A stretch of DNA of 33,052 bases, from the NCBI GenBank assembly GCA_018613035.1, contig JAGGRA010000003.1, forward strand, positions 1 through 33,052. Reading direction: 5' to 3'. A model generated the notes under the pieces. That model had not been told where the DNA came from and did not search any database. It saw only the letters and a list, made by a program, of their open reading frames with translations. This DNA comes from Pseudomonas sp. ISL-84 (lineage in GTDB: Bacteria > Bacillota > Bacilli > Bacillales > Cytobacillaceae). This document shows positions 22,219 through 32,231 of this stretch, piece by piece; position 1 is the first letter of the stretch, and every line of letters begins with the position of its first letter. The translations under genes were made by a program, and so were the position numbers.

Positions 22219-24633
22219 CTATTTATTCATTAGTTCAATACCTGCAGGCTTGATATTCCAAATCTCCCGCGCATACTCGCTGATCGTGCGGTCGCTTGAA
22301 AAATAGCCTGAGCCAGCGATATTCATTAAGCTCATTTTTAGCCAGCGGTTTCTGTCTTCATAAGCTTTTCCCGCCTCTTTTTGAATATTCACGTAAGAAG
22401 CGAAATCTCTTAATACAAAATACTGGTCATTTTCCATCAGCAGGGAATCAAAAATCGGTTCGAATTCATCATCCACTTCAGGAAAAAAGCCGTTCGTAAG
22501 CTGATCGACCACCTGGCGGATTCGTTTATCATGATGAAAATATTCTCTGGAGTTATATCCGCCATTTTGATAATAGCTTAATACCTCATCCGCTGTTAGC
22601 CCGAAGATAAAAATATTTTCATCTCCCGCTTTTTCTTTTATTTCAATATTGGCTCCATCCAGCGTTCCTACTGTCAAGGCACCATTCATCATAAATTTCA
22701 TATTACCCGTTCCGGACGCTTCCTTGCTTGCAGTTGAGATTTGCTCACTAATATCAGCAGCAGGGAAAATTTCTTCCGCAAGAGAGACCCGGTAATTTTC
22801 TAAAAAGACCACTTTTAGCTGATCCTTTGTATATGGATCATGATTTACCTTTTCAGCAACGGTATTAATTAATTTAATAATCTTTTTTGCATAATAATAG
22901 CCCGGGGATGCCTTTGCTCCAAAAATAAAGGTCCGGGGATGCATGCGAAAATTAGAGTCTTCCTTTAGCCTGTTATATAAATGCATAACATGCAGAATAT
23001 TTAAAAGCTGGCGCTTGTAAGCATGCAGCCGCTTTACCTGAATATCAAAAATGGAGGAAGTATCTACAATAATGCCATTCTGCTCCTCAATTCGCTTTGC
23101 CAGTCTTTCCTTATTCCTTTGTTTAATCTGGTGCAATTGCTCGAGAAAAACTCTGTCATTCTTAAAATCTGCTAATTCACTAAGCTTTTCAGGATCACGA
23201 ACCCAGCCGGCCCCAATGCTTTCGGAAATGAGATCTGACAATAGCGGGTTGGCTTTAAGCAGCCATCTTCTATGGGTGATTCCATTTGTTTTATTATTGA
23301 ATTTATCTGGAAAAATTTCATAAAACTGATTCATTTCCCGCTTTTTTAAGATCTCTGTATGCAAAGCCGCTACTCCATTTACGCTTGAGCTGCCAACAAG
23401 GGCAAGGTGAGCCATTTTAACCTGATCATGCGCTATGATGGCCATATCCTCAATTCTCTTCCAGTCACCGGGATACTGTTCCCAAAGCTGGCGGCAGAAG
23501 CGCTCGTTTATTTCATTTACAATCATATAAATGCGCGGCAGCAAAGGCTGGAAAATGCGGATAGGCCACTTCTCCAAAGCCTCTGAAAGAGTCGTATGAT
23601 TCGTATAAGCAATCGTATTAACGGTAATATTCCAGGCCTCTTCCCAGCCCAAGCCCTCTTCATCAAGTAAAATACGCATCAGCTCGGGAATGGCCAGGAC
23701 GGGGTGAGTATCATTGATATGAATGCTGACATACTCATGAAAATCTCTTAAACTATTATGCTGCTTTCGGTAGGAACGTACAATTGAGCGGATGCTGGCC
23801 GACACCAGAAAATACTGCTGCTTTAAACGCAAAATTTTCCCTTCATCATGAGTATCATCCGGATACAAAAACTCGGATACCGATTCAGTTTCGCGCTTGT
23901 ATTTTAGAATATCATGGTTAACAGGATACGGAGACGGTTCTGCATTCCAAAGCCTAAGTGTATTAATCGTATCTGTCTTATAGCCTACAACAGGCATATC
24001 GTATGGAACAGCAGAGATGGTCTCGGCATTTACATGGCGAAATACTAGCCGCCCGTCTTCCTCCGCAGTTTCCACCTTGCCCCAGAATGGAATCTCAATC
24101 GCAAGGTCCGCTTTTCTAACCTCCCAAACATGGCCGTTTCGCAGCCATTGCTCTGGAAGCTCCACCTGATAGCCGTCCACAATCTTTTGTTCAAATAAAC
24201 CATGCTTATAACGGATCCCGCAGCCATGTCCCGGCAAATTTAACGAAGCCAGCGAATCCATAAAACAGGCTGCCAAACGTCCAAGCCCGCCATTGCCGAG
24301 TCCGGCATCCGCTTCAATTTCCTCCAAGCGGTTCAGGTCAATCCCTAAATCAGCCAGGCCATCCTTGACAACCTCTTCGATTCCTAAGTTGATTAAATTA
24401 TGGTGAAGCAGGCGCCCCAGTAAAAACTCAATGGACAGGTAATATACCTGCTTTTCCCGGTCGATGCGGTATCGTTCATTGGTGTTAATCCACTCTGTAC
24501 TGACATGCTCCCTAATCATATTGCCGAGAGTAAAATAGTGGTCTCTCTCCGTGCTTTCGCCAAAGCTTTTCCCACAGGTCATCTCCAGCTTCTTCAGGAA
24601 TTCCTCTTTGAATTCGTCCCGATCAGAAAACAT
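22219..24633 (-). CDS. glgP: Glycogen phosphorylase GlgP
   Basis: GlgP releases glucose-1-phosphate from glycogen by phosphorolysis, using pyridoxal phosphate. The 804 aa sequence carries the N-terminal [23 protein letters not shown], the NGITHRRWL block, [12 protein letters not shown], and the PLP site [10 protein letters not shown] with Lys646, followed by TLDGANIEI. The ATG at 24633 has AAGGAG at 8 nt; a longer frame reaching 24720 would run deeper into glgA and is rejected. The first 11 bp overlap the end of glgA, so translation is coupled. It is the last gene of the glg operon and is followed by a strong terminator. Confidence 0.96.
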   Translation of the reverse strand: MFSDRDEFKEEFLKKLEMTCGKSFGESTERDHYFTLGNMIREHVSTEWINTNERYRIDREKQVYYLSIEFLLGRLLHHNLINLGIEEVVKDGLADLGIDLNRLEEIEADAGLGNGGLGRLAACFMDSLASLNLPGHGCGIRYKHGLFEQKIVDGYQVELPEQWLRNGHVWEVRKADLAIEIPFWGKVETAEEDGRLVFRHVNAETISAVPYDMPVVGYKTDTINTLRLWNAEPSPYPVNHDILKYKRETESVSEFLYPDDTHDEGKILRLKQQYFLVSASIRSIVRSYRKQHNSLRDFHEYVSIHINDTHPVLAIPELMRILLDEEGLGWEEAWNITVNTIAYTNHTTLSEALEKWPIRIFQPLLPRIYMIVNEINERFCRQLWEQYPGDWKRIEDMAIIAHDQVKMAHLALVGSSSVNGVAALHTEILKKREMNQFYEIFPDKFNNKTNGITHRRWLLKANPLLSDLISESIGAGWVRDPEKLSELADFKNDRVFLEQLHQIKQRNKERLAKRIEEQNGIIVDTSSIFDIQVKRLHAYKRQLLNILHVMHLYNRLKEDSNFRMHPRTFIFGAKASPGYYYAKKIIKLINTVAEKVNHDPYTKDQLKVVFLENYRVSLAEEIFPAADISEQISTASKEASGTGNMKFMMNGALTVGTLDGANIEIKEKAGDENIFIFGLTADEVLSYYQNGGYNSREYFHHDKRIRQVVDQLTNGFFPEVDDEFEPIFDSLLMENDQYFVLRDFASYVNIQKEAGKAYEDRNRWLKMSLMNIAGSGYFSSDRTISEYAREIWNIKPAGIELMNK

Positions 24634-26074
24634 GGCTTTCACTCCTTGAGACAAGACCTGCATAAAGCTGATTATATTTAAATGCAGATTGCGCCCAGCT
24701 GTTATCCATTCCCATGGCATTTTTCATAATTTGCACCCACATCTGGCTGTCACCGTAAAATCCAACTGCTCTTCGAATGGTGTACAGCATATCATGGGCA
24801 TTAAAGTTGCTGAAGGAAAAACCGTTTCCTTCTCCTGTAAATTCGCTAAAGGCCTGTACGGTATCATTTAATCCGCCTGTTTCCCTGACAATCGGAATCG
24901 AGCCATATTTCATCGCAATCATCTGCCCCAATCCGCAAGGCTCAAATTGAGAAGGCATTAAGAATAAATCAGAACCAGCATAAATTTTATGTGCAAGTCC
25001 CTCATCAAATCCGATATACGCTTTGCACTTAGCAGGGTAACTGGCTTCCATTTCCCTAAAAAACTGCTCAAACTCAGGATCCCCTGTTCCAAGAACCAAA
25101 ACTTGAACATCCTCCTGCATTAGGTCATGGAATACACATTTAACAAGATCTAAGCCCTTTTGCTTTGTCAGCCTTGTAACCATGGCAATTAGAGGGATAT
25201 CTTCTTTCACAGGCAGGCCGAATTTCTCTTGCAGGTGCTTTTTATTTGCTTTCTTAGATTCTAATTTCTCAAGGGAATATGTTTTATAAATAAAAGGATC
25301 TTTGCCAGGATGATAAAATTCATCATCAATCCCATTTAAAATTCCTTCGAGATCTGAGGATCTCCGCTTTAACAAATCATGCAGCTTTTCACCGTAATAC
25401 TCTGTTTGAATCTCATCCTTATACGTTGGGCTCACTGTTGTGATTTTATCAGCAGCAACGATTCCGCCCTTCATAAAATTGATATTACCGAAGAACTCAA
25501 GCTTGTCGGGGTGGAAATGGCTATAGTCCAACCCTAATAAATCCCCTAAAGCCCCCTGCGGCATAATCCCCTGAAACTGCAAATTATGGATGGTAAATAC
25601 TGTGCGGATGAATTCATAGCCTTTTTTCGCACGGTATTCAACCCGCAGCAGAAAGGGAACCATTCCTGTATGCCAGTCATGGCTGTGAATAACGTCCGGA
25701 TAGAAATCGATATGATGAAGCGCATCGAGTACAGCCCGGTTAAAATACGCAAATCTCTCCCCGTCATCAAAATAGCCATATAAATTTTCACGGTTAAAAT
25801 AATACTCATTGTCAATAAAATAAAATGTTATTCCCTGATATTCCAGCTCTTCAATTCCGCAATACTGGTTTCTCCATCCCACCTGTACTGTAAACTCGCA
25901 TTTTCTCGACATTTTTTCTTTAAAATCCTCTGAAATGGAACCATATTTGGGAAGGATCACCCGGACATCGGTGCCCTGCTTAGCCAGCTCCTTTGGGAGA
26001 GAACCAGCTACATCTGCAAGTCCGCCGGATTTAACAAATGGAACACATTCAGAAACAGCAAACAATACTTTCAC
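24623..26074 (-). CDS. glgA: Glycogen synthase GlgA
   Basis: This GT5 family enzyme adds glucose from ADP-glucose to the growing alpha-1,4 chain. The ADP-glucose-binding motif Lys15-Ser-Gly-Gly-Leu ([11 protein letters not shown]) is at the N-terminus, [14 protein letters not shown] follows, and the C-terminal Rossmann domain holds [30 protein letters not shown]. The 483 aa length is standard. Its ATG overlaps the glgD stop codon by 4 bp (ATGA), and its end overlaps the start of glgP by 11 bp, so it is tightly embedded in the operon. Confidence 0.96.
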   Translation of the reverse strand: MKVLFAVSECVPFVKSGGLADVAGSLPKELAKQGTDVRVILPKYGSISEDFKEKMSRKCEFTVQVGWRNQYCGIEELEYQGITFYFIDNEYYFNRENLYGYFDDGERFAYFNRAVLDALHHIDFYPDVIHSHDWHTGMVPFLLRVEYRAKKGYEFIRTVFTIHNLQFQGIMPQGALGDLLGLDYSHFHPDKLEFFGNINFMKGGIVAADKITTVSPTYKDEIQTEYYGEKLHDLLKRRSSDLEGILNGIDDEFYHPGKDPFIYKTYSLEKLESKKANKKHLQEKFGLPVKEDIPLIAMVTRLTKQKGLDLVKCVFHDLMQEDVQVLVLGTGDPEFEQFFREMEASYPAKCKAYIGFDEGLAHKIYAGSDLFLMPSQFEPCGLGQMIAMKYGSIPIVRETGGLNDTVQAFSEFTGEGNGFSFSNFNAHDMLYTIRRAVGFYGDSQMWVQIMKNAMGMDNSWAQSAFKYNQLYAGLVSRSESHVF

Positions 26075-27099
26075 GAGTTCATCAGCGCTCCTTGTATGGT
26101 ACCTTTCCGGATAACTAGAGGCATATTATGTGTACCCTCTATCTTGGCACCGGATTCTACCTTAACATCTTTATCTAAAATAACTGAGTCTAAAACACAG
26201 TTTTCACCGATTTGCGATTTTTGCATAATAATACAATTTTTCACTACCGAGCCTTTGCCGATTTTGACGCCTCTGGAAATGATACTGTTTTCGACCACCC
26301 CTTCAATCATGCATCCATTTGCGATCATGGAATTATGAGCGCTGGCTCCTTTTATATAACGGGTTGGTGGTTCATCCTTTACTTTCGTATAAACCGGCTG
26401 GCTGCGCTTAAAGATCATTTTCCAGGCTTGAGGCTCCAAAAGACCCATACTTGCAGCAAAATAAGCATCGATTGAATCAATCATAACGGCCAAGCCGGTA
26501 TATTCATAATTGCATATCGTGTAGGAATGGTGGATATCTGTAACCACATCGCTCATGCAAGTGTACCCAGTTTCATTTCTCGTTTCTATTAAATTGATAA
26601 GCAATGAAGTTTTAACCAGATACATTTCAAGCGAGCGACCATCCTGGCGTACGACTGTAATGTCGCACCCTGTATTTATATGCCTCTCCAGAACCGGCCT
26701 AAAATCCATATTAAAAACGGTAAAGCAATTGGAGATCAAAGCATACTCTTGCTTGCTTCGGTAAAAGTAATCCAAGTTGGCGGCAAAATGATTAAATGAA
26801 CCAATTCCCTTGCTCGGGCTATCCAGCAGCGGGGACGGAAAAAAGAATAGGCCATCCCTTTTCCTGTTTAGATCCCAGTTCTTTCCTGAACCTAGATGAT
26901 CCATTAAAGATCGGTATTGATACTTCGGAAAGATAGCGACACTTTCTATGTCCGAATTCACCATATTGGATAAGACAAAATCAATTAGCCTGTAACGGCC
27001 GGCAAAGGGAACAGCTGCGAGCGACCTGTGCACTGTCAATTCCTCTAATTCTTCATGGTAGGTTGTTGCGTCTATCACACCAAGCATTCTATTCTTCAT
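26071..27099 (-). CDS. glgD: Glucose-1-phosphate adenylyltransferase, GlgD subunit
   Basis: GlgD is the second, mainly regulatory, subunit of ADP-glucose pyrophosphorylase in Bacillus and partners GlgC. The 342 aa sequence has a nucleotidyltransferase-like N-terminal domain ([30 protein letters not shown]) but lacks the GGKGSRL pyrophosphorylase loop; the N-terminus reads [28 protein letters not shown] instead. A left-handed beta-helix with hexapeptide-like repeats follows ([30 protein letters not shown]). The ATG at 27099 has GGGAGG 7 nt upstream; the frame continues upstream to 27126 without a ribosome binding site. It lies 63 bp after glgC and overlaps glgA. Confidence 0.94.
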   Translation of the reverse strand: MKNRMLGVIDATTYHEELEELTVHRSLAAVPFAGRYRLIDFVLSNMVNSDIESVAIFPKYQYRSLMDHLGSGKNWDLNRKRDGLFFFPSPLLDSPSKGIGSFNHFAANLDYFYRSKQEYALISNCFTVFNMDFRPVLERHINTGCDITVVRQDGRSLEMYLVKTSLLINLIETRNETGYTCMSDVVTDIHHSYTICNYEYTGLAVMIDSIDAYFAASMGLLEPQAWKMIFKRSQPVYTKVKDEPPTRYIKGASAHNSMIANGCMIEGVVENSIISRGVKIGKGSVVKNCIIMQKSQIGENCVLDSVILDKDVKVESGAKIEGTHNMPLVIRKGTIQGALMNS

Positions 27100-27162
27100 G
27101 AAATTCCCTCCCGAAAAGTTGGTCAAGAAGCCGTTTCCGGCATCCAGGCATATATCTATTAG

Positions 27163-28308
27163 TTACGAACAAATTCCCTGTATCATTTCCTGAGTGATTA
27201 AGATAATTTCATCTATATCTTCCGATGCACTGATCACAAACCCATCAGGTACCTTCATTCCGCTTGGCACAATCGCCTTCTCAATGTAGACATTCTTGCC
27301 TATTACTGCATCAGGCATGATTACGGATTCCCGGATGACAGATCCTTTCCCAACCAGCACTCCCTGGAACAGGACTGATTTTTCAACTTCCCCTTCAATG
27401 GTACAGCCTTCATTAATCAATGATTCCGCTACCTCTGCTTCAGGTGAAATATATTGTGGCGGATGATTTGGATTAACAGAATAAATTCTCCAGTCATGAT
27501 CGAAAAGATTCAACTCGCATTCATCATCCAGCAAATCCATATTTGCTTCCCACAGGCTTTTAACTGTTCCAACGTCCTTCCAGTATCCATTGAATGGATA
27601 CGCAAACAGCTTTTTATTTTCGTCAAGCATAAGAGGAATAATATCCTTGCCAAAGTCATGGTTTGATTCAGGATTCCGGTCGTCCATTTCCAAATATTCC
27701 TTTAAAACAGACCAATTAAAGATATATATTCCCATCGATGCGAGATTATTTTTAGGAAAAGCTGGTTTCTCATCAAATTCAGCGACCCTCATATCTTCAC
27801 TCGTGTTCATGATGCCGAACCTGCTTGCCTCAGGCCAAGGCACTTCAATGACCGAAATCGTTGCATCCGCGCCTTTTTCAATATGGTATTCCAGCATCAG
27901 CTCGTAATTCATTTTATAAATGTGGTCACCTGATAAAATGAGGACATATTCAGGATCATATTGCTTCAGATAGTTTAGGTTCTGATAAATAGCGCTTGCT
28001 GTTCCTGTATACCACTTGACTTCCGAGGATTCACTGTAAGGCGGCAGCACAGTCACCCCGCCATTTTTTCTATCCAGATCCCATGCACTTCCAATGCCAA
28101 TATAAGAATTTAGCACAAGCGGCTGATATTGAGTTAGAACACCTACTGTATCAATGCCGGAATTCGTACAATTGCTTAATGTAAAATCAATAATCCGATA
28201 CTTCCCTCCAAAGGGGACAGCCGGCTTTGCAAGACTCTTCGTCAGCGAACTAAGCCTGCTCCCTTTCCCCCCTGCTAACAGCATGGCTACGCACTTTTTC
28301 TTTCCCAT
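27163..28308 (-). CDS. glgC: Glucose-1-phosphate adenylyltransferase GlgC
   Basis: GlgC makes ADP-glucose from ATP and glucose-1-phosphate, the committed and catalytic step of glycogen synthesis. The 381 aa sequence begins with the pyrophosphorylase loop [16 protein letters not shown] and the conserved [33 protein letters not shown] carries the metal-binding Asp, EFDEKP and YWKDVGTV follow, and a beta-helix domain ends the protein. GGAGAGG lies about 7 nt before the ATG. The first 59 bp overlap the 3' end of glgB in another frame, so coupling with glgB is expected. Confidence 0.96.
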   Translation of the reverse strand: MGKKKCVAMLLAGGKGSRLSSLTKSLAKPAVPFGGKYRIIDFTLSNCTNSGIDTVGVLTQYQPLVLNSYIGIGSAWDLDRKNGGVTVLPPYSESSEVKWYTGTASAIYQNLNYLKQYDPEYVLILSGDHIYKMNYELMLEYHIEKGADATISVIEVPWPEASRFGIMNTSEDMRVAEFDEKPAFPKNNLASMGIYIFNWSVLKEYLEMDDRNPESNHDFGKDIIPLMLDENKKLFAYPFNGYWKDVGTVKSLWEANMDLLDDECELNLFDHDWRIYSVNPNHPPQYISPEAEVAESLINEGCTIEGEVEKSVLFQGVLVGKGSVIRESVIMPDAVIGKNVYIEKAIVPSGMKVPDGFVISASEDIDEIILITQEMIQGICS

Positions 28309-30196
28309 TTCCCTTCCTCTCCTTCCGATGTTTTACTGGACGCAAAATTGAAATGCCAAATGGCGGAATAGACATTTTCATGCTGAATGGTTTTCCATGA
28401 AACTCTTTTTCCTCTGTCTTAAGCACTTTTTTATTAATACAATTGGAGCCTCCATAGCTTTCACTGTCACTATTAAAGACTTCCCGGTATGAACCTTGAT
28501 TTGGAACACCAACACGGTAATCGTGATATAAAGCAGGTGTAAAATTGCAGACAATGACAAGGAAATCATCCTCTTTTGCTCCTTTTCTGATAAAGGAAAA
28601 GATGGACTGGCTTGAATTATTAACATCAATCCATTCAAAACCATCTTGCAGATGATCCAGCTCATATAGCGGCTTAGAGCGTTTATAAACCTTTATCAGC
28701 TCTTTCACATAGTCATTTGCTTTTTTATGCATCTCATAATCGAGCAAGTGCCAATCAAGCTGTTCTTTATCCTTCCATTCAGAGAACTGTCCAAGTTCGC
28801 TCCCCATAAAAAGAAGCTTCTTTCCAGGATGTGCAATCATATAGCCAAGAAGCAGCCTGAACTGGGCAAATTTCTGCCAGTAATCACCCGGCATCTTATC
28901 GAGCAGCGATTTTTTCCCATGAACAACTTCATCATGGGAAAGCGGAAGAACAAAGTTCTCCGTAAAAGCGTACAAAAGGGAAAACGTCATTTTCCCATGA
29001 ACGGCGGAGCGCTTATCAGGCGCTGTTTCCATATATGTAAGCACGTCATTCATCCAGCCCATATTCCACTTGTAATGAAAGCCTAGCCCGCCATAATGGA
29101 CCGGTGAAGTCACCTGTGGCCAATCTGTTGAATCTTCTGCCATCATCAAAAACGAGGGATCATATTGAGAGACAGCTTTATTTAAGTTCTGCAGAAAACG
29201 GACACCAAATGGATTCTCCTTTTCTCCGTTCCGGTTTGGCCAATAAATGATATTTGCAACCGCATCAACCCGGAAGCCATCAATATGATAGTTTTCCATC
29301 CAAAAAACAGCATTGGAGATAAGAAAGCTTTGCACTTCATTTTTGCCAAGATCAAAATTGGCTGTTCCCCAAACACGATTTTCTCTGTCTCCTTCAGTCT
29401 CGTACTCATACAAATAGGTTCCGTCAAACTGATAAAGGCCATGGGCATCCTTGCAAAAATGCCCTGGAACCCAGTCCAGTATCACAGCAATCCCATGCTG
29501 GTGGCACTGGTCAACAAAATACATAAGCTCATGCGGAGTCCCATATCTGCTTGTTGCCGAATAATAGCCCGTTCCCTGATAGCCCCAGGAGGCGTCGAGC
29601 GGATGCTCAATGACAGGAAGCAGTTCAATATGGGTAAAGCCATGCTCCACTGCATAAGGAATCAGTTCATCTGCAAGCTCCGTGTAAGAAAGCAGGCTGC
29701 CATCTTCTTTCTTTTTCCAGGACCCCAAATGCACCTCATAAATAACAGCAGGCTCTGAATAAATCTTCTTCTTCTCCTTTTTCTGCATCCATTTGCTATC
29801 ATTCCATTGATAGCCTTCCAATGAATACACAATAGAAGCCGTATTGGGTCTGACCTCTGAATGGAAGCTGTACGGATCTGACTTTAGTAAAACAATTCCT
29901 TCCTTTGTTTTAATTTCATACTTATACAAGGCACCCTGCATGTCTTCATCCAGCTGAATAAACCAAACACCTTCATTATTCACTCTATGTAAGGTATAGC
30001 CTTCTCCATTCCAATCATTGAAATCACCGACTAATCTGACAATTTCAGCATTCGGTGCCCAAACACAAAAACAGGTAAAAACTCTTCCATCTTCCTCAAC
30101 TACATGAGCACCAAATAACTGATGGCTCTCAAAAAATGTTCCTTCATGGAACAAATGCAGCTGATAATCGGTTGGAAACAAAGTATCCACTAGCAT
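28250..30196 (-). CDS. glgB: 1,4-alpha-glucan branching enzyme GlgB
   Basis: This GH13 enzyme introduces alpha-1,6 branches. An N-terminal CBM48-like domain ([21 protein letters not shown]) is followed by the catalytic barrel: nucleophile Asp311 in GFRVDAVAN, acid/base Glu354 in AEDSTDWP, and [13 protein letters not shown] with the transition-state Asp. The ATG at 30196 with GGGGAG just upstream gives 648 aa; an in-frame GTG at 30208 has no ribosome binding site. The protein carries a basic tail after [12 protein letters not shown], encoded within the 59-bp overlap with glgC, which makes it about 20 residues longer than B. subtilis GlgB as I recall it. It heads the operon glgB-C-D-A-P. Confidence 0.96.
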   Translation of the reverse strand: MLVDTLFPTDYQLHLFHEGTFFESHQLFGAHVVEEDGRVFTCFCVWAPNAEIVRLVGDFNDWNGEGYTLHRVNNEGVWFIQLDEDMQGALYKYEIKTKEGIVLLKSDPYSFHSEVRPNTASIVYSLEGYQWNDSKWMQKKEKKKIYSEPAVIYEVHLGSWKKKEDGSLLSYTELADELIPYAVEHGFTHIELLPVIEHPLDASWGYQGTGYYSATSRYGTPHELMYFVDQCHQHGIAVILDWVPGHFCKDAHGLYQFDGTYLYEYETEGDRENRVWGTANFDLGKNEVQSFLISNAVFWMENYHIDGFRVDAVANIIYWPNRNGEKENPFGVRFLQNLNKAVSQYDPSFLMMAEDSTDWPQVTSPVHYGGLGFHYKWNMGWMNDVLTYMETAPDKRSAVHGKMTFSLLYAFTENFVLPLSHDEVVHGKKSLLDKMPGDYWQKFAQFRLLLGYMIAHPGKKLLFMGSELGQFSEWKDKEQLDWHLLDYEMHKKANDYVKELIKVYKRSKPLYELDHLQDGFEWIDVNNSSQSIFSFIRKGAKEDDFLVIVCNFTPALYHDYRVGVPNQGSYREVFNSDSESYGGSNCINKKVLKTEEKEFHGKPFSMKMSIPPFGISILRPVKHRKERKGNGKEKVRSHAVSRGEREQA

Positions 30197-30420
30197 CCTT
30201 CTCCCCACCCAGTCTCAAATTCTTATGACTTTCCTTTTATATTCGTGCAAGGAAGAAAAAATCCTTGTAAAAGTTTTTTTAATTTTATGACAGTAACGTT
30301 CAAAATGCGCTAAAAACCGGAACGTTTTTACTTTATTCAGCAGCCTTCGACATAATCTGGAACAAACTTAGACAAAATAACACAAACTATGCAAGCAAAA
30401 AATGAAGGGAGAATAATATT

Positions 30421-30618
30421 TTGAGTAATAAAGAAGAGGAATTTTTAGTAAACGAGGCAAATAAAGACCAAGTGAAGATTCCACTATTTGAAGCACCTGA
30501 TGGAAAAATCCTGGCCACAGGAGATATGTTCAGAGGACCATACACAGGGATTTATTCGGAAATTGATTTGAATAACCCAGGGAATAAGCTGAGTGAGAAG
30601 GAAGAGAAGTTTGATTAG
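30421..30618 (+). CDS. Small acidic hypothetical protein, 65 aa
   Basis: The sequence MSNKEEEFLVNEANKDQVKIPLFEAPDGK is hydrophilic and acidic, with a Gly/Pro-containing middle (TGDMFRGPYTGIYSEIDLNNPGNK) and no membrane segment, signal peptide or cysteines. The start is a TTG with GAAGGGAG about 9 nt upstream. It is divergent from glgB, with a 212-bp spacer that contains two small inverted repeats (CAAGGA/TCCTTG at 30248-30267 and AACGTTC/GAACGTT at 30295-30326). I do not recognise the family and propose no function. Confidence 0.65.
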   Translation: MSNKEEEFLVNEANKDQVKIPLFEAPDGKILATGDMFRGPYTGIYSEIDLNNPGNKLSEKEEKFD

Positions 30619-30736
30619 GAGGTAAAACACACTTTTAAACAAAGGGAGTGTTAGCCTTGCCGTTAAGCACTGCTCCAATACACAGGTGCTAAAATAAGTG
30701 TTAAGCTTTAACACAGACGAAAGAAAAAGGACAACA

Positions 30737-30772
30737 AAAAAGCTGTCAACATGATGTTGACAGCTTTTTTGT
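30737..30772. terminator. Bidirectional terminator at the end of the tRNA array
   Basis: AAAAAGCTGTCAACAT and the facing TGTTGACAGCTTTTT form a long perfect stem with A- and T-tracts on both sides. On the minus strand it ends the rRNA-tRNA transcript directly after tRNA-Glu. Confidence 0.9.
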
Positions 30773-30773
30773 A

Positions 30774-30845
30774 TGACCCCTACGGGATTCGAACCCGTGT
30801 TACCGCCGTGAAAGGGCGGTGTCTTAACCGCTTGACCAAGGGGCC
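30774..30845 (-). tRNA. tRNA-Glu (UUC)
   Basis: A complete cloverleaf with anticodon TTC (CCTTTCACGG). The 3' CCA is not encoded; the sequence after the discriminator A is TAC. It is the last gene of the array. Confidence 0.95.
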
Positions 30846-30851
30846 AATATA

Positions 30852-30942
30852 TGGCGGAGAAGGAGGGATTTGAACCCTCGCGCCGGTTGCCCGACCTACA
30901 CCCTTAGCAGGGGCGCCTCTTCAGCCACTTGAGTACTTCCCC
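30852..30942 (-). tRNA. tRNA-Ser (GCU)
   Basis: A class II tRNA with a long variable arm and anticodon GCT (CCTGCTAAGG). CCA is encoded. The acceptor stem GGGGAAG/CTTCTCC contains one G-U pair. Confidence 0.95.
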
Positions 30943-30947
30943 ATATA

Positions 30948-31022
30948 TGGCTCCGCAGGTAGGATTCGAACCTACGACCGTTCGGTTAACAGCCGAATGC
31001 TCTACCACTGAGCTACTGCGGA
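30948..31022 (-). tRNA. tRNA-Asn (GUU)
   Basis: A complete cloverleaf with anticodon GTT (GCTGTTAACC) and encoded CCA. Its first 25 nt are duplicated at 31143-31167, upstream in transcription order, across a 117-bp insert. Confidence 0.95.
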
Positions 31023-31025
31023 ACA

Positions 31026-31142
31026 TTAGTATATATCCCTAAACTTTGATAAGCTTAGCCGAATGTCCTCATCTCAGGAGGTTCATTCAAGGAGTGGCTC
31101 GATGAGTACAACTCGAAGCAAATTCTTGAAGCTTATGCTCGT
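31026..31142. other. Unique insert A between the two tRNA-Asn 5' halves
   Basis: This 117-bp segment is not tRNA and contains no gene. ATAAGCTT (31049-31056) faces AAGCTTAT (31129-31136), with GAAT/ATTC inside, so a long imperfect hairpin can form. The end next to the intact tRNA reads, in transcription order, AAGTTTAGGGATATATACTA, similar to insert B. Confidence 0.7.
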
Positions 31143-31167
31143 TGCTCTACCACTGAGCTACTGCGGA
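31143..31167 (-). pseudogene. Partial tRNA-Asn (5' 25 nt only)
   Basis: The acceptor 5' strand and D-arm are identical to the intact tRNA-Asn gene. A 28-bp perfect direct repeat (31143-31170 and 30998-31025) includes 3 bp upstream of the tRNA. The anticodon arm, T-arm and 3' acceptor strand are absent. Confidence 0.85.
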
Positions 31168-31177
31168 ACAATCAAAA

Positions 31178-31254
<77 letters not shown>

Positions 31255-31258
31255 ATTT

Positions 31259-31332
31259 TGGAGCGGGTGAAGGGAATCGAACCCTCATCATCAGCTTGGA
31301 AGGCTGAGGTTTTACCACTAAACTACACCCGC
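31259..31332 (-). tRNA. tRNA-Gly (UCC)
   Basis: A complete cloverleaf with anticodon TCC (CCTTCCAAGC) and encoded CCA. Confidence 0.95.
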
Positions 31333-31347
31333 ATTAGTTTGTATAAA

Positions 31348-31423
31348 TGGTGGCTCAGGACGGAATCGAACCGCCGACACAAGGATTTTCAGTCCTTTGC
31401 TCTACCGACTGAGCTACTGAGCC
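31348..31423 (-). tRNA. tRNA-Phe (GAA)
   Basis: A complete cloverleaf with anticodon GAA (ACTGAAAATC) and encoded CCA. Its first 24 nt recur at 31547-31570, upstream in transcription order. It is followed directly by tRNA-Gly; a tRNA-His found at this position in B. subtilis trnB is absent. Confidence 0.95.
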
Positions 31424-31426
31424 ATA

Positions 31427-31546
31427 TAAAATTAGTAATCCTAAAGCTTGAGACATGTGCTCCAAAGCACTGCGTTCTTTGTTGCAGATTTTAAAAGCAT
31501 GCCATTCAGGGATGTTAATGCTTCGTAGCTGCATTCTTTTAAAATC
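31427..31546. other. Unique insert B between the two tRNA-Phe 5' halves
   Basis: This 120-bp segment has no gene. GATTTTAAAAGCATGC (31487-31502) and GCATTCTTTTAAAATC (31531-31546) form a 16-bp inverted repeat with one mismatch and a 28-nt loop, ending exactly where the tRNA fragment begins. A smaller GTGCTCC/GAGCAC-type hairpin lies at 31457-31470. Next to the intact tRNA, in transcription order, it reads GCTTTAGGATTACTAATTTT. Confidence 0.75.
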
Positions 31547-31570
31547 CTCTACCGACTGAGCTACTGAGCC
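31547..31570 (-). pseudogene. Partial tRNA-Phe (5' 24 nt only)
   Basis: The acceptor 5' strand and D-arm match the intact tRNA-Phe. The perfect 27-bp direct repeat (31547-31573 and 31400-31426) includes 3 bp upstream of the tRNA. The rest of the tRNA is replaced by insert B. Confidence 0.85.
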
Positions 31571-31591
31571 ATAAAGCTATTTAAAAAAGAA

Positions 31592-31668
31592 TGGCGGTCC
31601 GGACGGGACTCGAACCCGCGACCTCCTGCGTGACAGGCAGGCATTCTAACCAACTGAACTACCGGACC
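31592..31668 (-). tRNA. tRNA-Asp (GUC)
   Basis: A complete cloverleaf with anticodon GTC (CCTGTCACGC) and encoded CCA. Confidence 0.95.
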
Positions 31669-31671
31669 AGA

Positions 31672-31745
<74 letters not shown>

Positions 31746-31763
31746 ACAATAATATTAAAATAA

Positions 31764-31856
31764 TGGAGGAGGAAAGGGGATTCGAACCCCTGCGCGGTTT
31801 GACCCGCCTGTCGGTTTTCAAGACCGATCCCTTCAGCCGGACTTGGGTATTCCTCC
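31764..31856 (-). tRNA. tRNA-Ser (UGA)
   Basis: A class II tRNA with a long variable arm, anticodon TGA (TCTTGAAAAC) and encoded CCA. Confidence 0.95.
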
Positions 31857-31870
31857 GTATAAAGTGAAAA

Positions 31871-31947
31871 TGGTGGACCTTGTAGGACTCGAACCTACGA
31901 CCGGACGGTTATGAGCCGTCTGCTCTAACCAGCTGAGCTAAAGGTCC
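31871..31947 (-). tRNA. tRNA-Ile2 (CAU, lysidine-modified)
   Basis: Anticodon CAT in GGCTCATAACC. The body (GGACCTTTAGCTCAG and an acceptor ending AAGGTCC) resembles the Bacillus Ile2 species whose C34 becomes lysidine, and the position between Met and Ser(UGA) fits trnB. CCA is encoded. Elongator Met is the alternative. Confidence 0.8.
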
Positions 31948-31964
31948 AGCTTCGTTTTTAAAAA

Positions 31965-32041
31965 TGGTAGCGGCGGAGGGGATCGAACCCCCGACCTCAC
32001 GGGTATGAACCGTACGCTCTAGCCAGCTGAGCTACACCGCC
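31965..32041 (-). tRNA. Elongator tRNA-Met (CAU)
   Basis: Anticodon CAT (GTTCATACCC) and a GGCGGTG acceptor, as in Bacillus elongator Met. CCA is encoded. Confidence 0.88.
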
Positions 32042-32059
32042 AAATTGATATGATATTTA

Positions 32060-32135
32060 TGGTGGAGCCTAGCGGGATCGAACCGCTGACCTCCTGCGTG
32101 CAAAGCAGGCGCTCTCCCAGCTGAGCTAAGGCCCC
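32060..32135 (-). tRNA. tRNA-Ala (UGC)
   Basis: A complete cloverleaf with anticodon TGC (CTTTGCACGC) and encoded CCA. Acceptor GGGGCCT pairs with AGGCTCC, including one G-U pair. Confidence 0.95.
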
Positions 32136-32148
32136 ATTTAGTAACTAG

Positions 32149-32225
32149 TGGTCGGGAAGACAGGATTCGAACCTGCGACCCCTTGGTCCCAAACCAAGTG
32201 CTCTACCAAGCTGAGCTACTCCCCG
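32149..32225 (-). tRNA. tRNA-Pro (UGG)
   Basis: A complete cloverleaf with anticodon TGG (GTTTGGGACC) and encoded CCA. Confidence 0.95.
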
Positions 32226-32231
32226 TAAATA

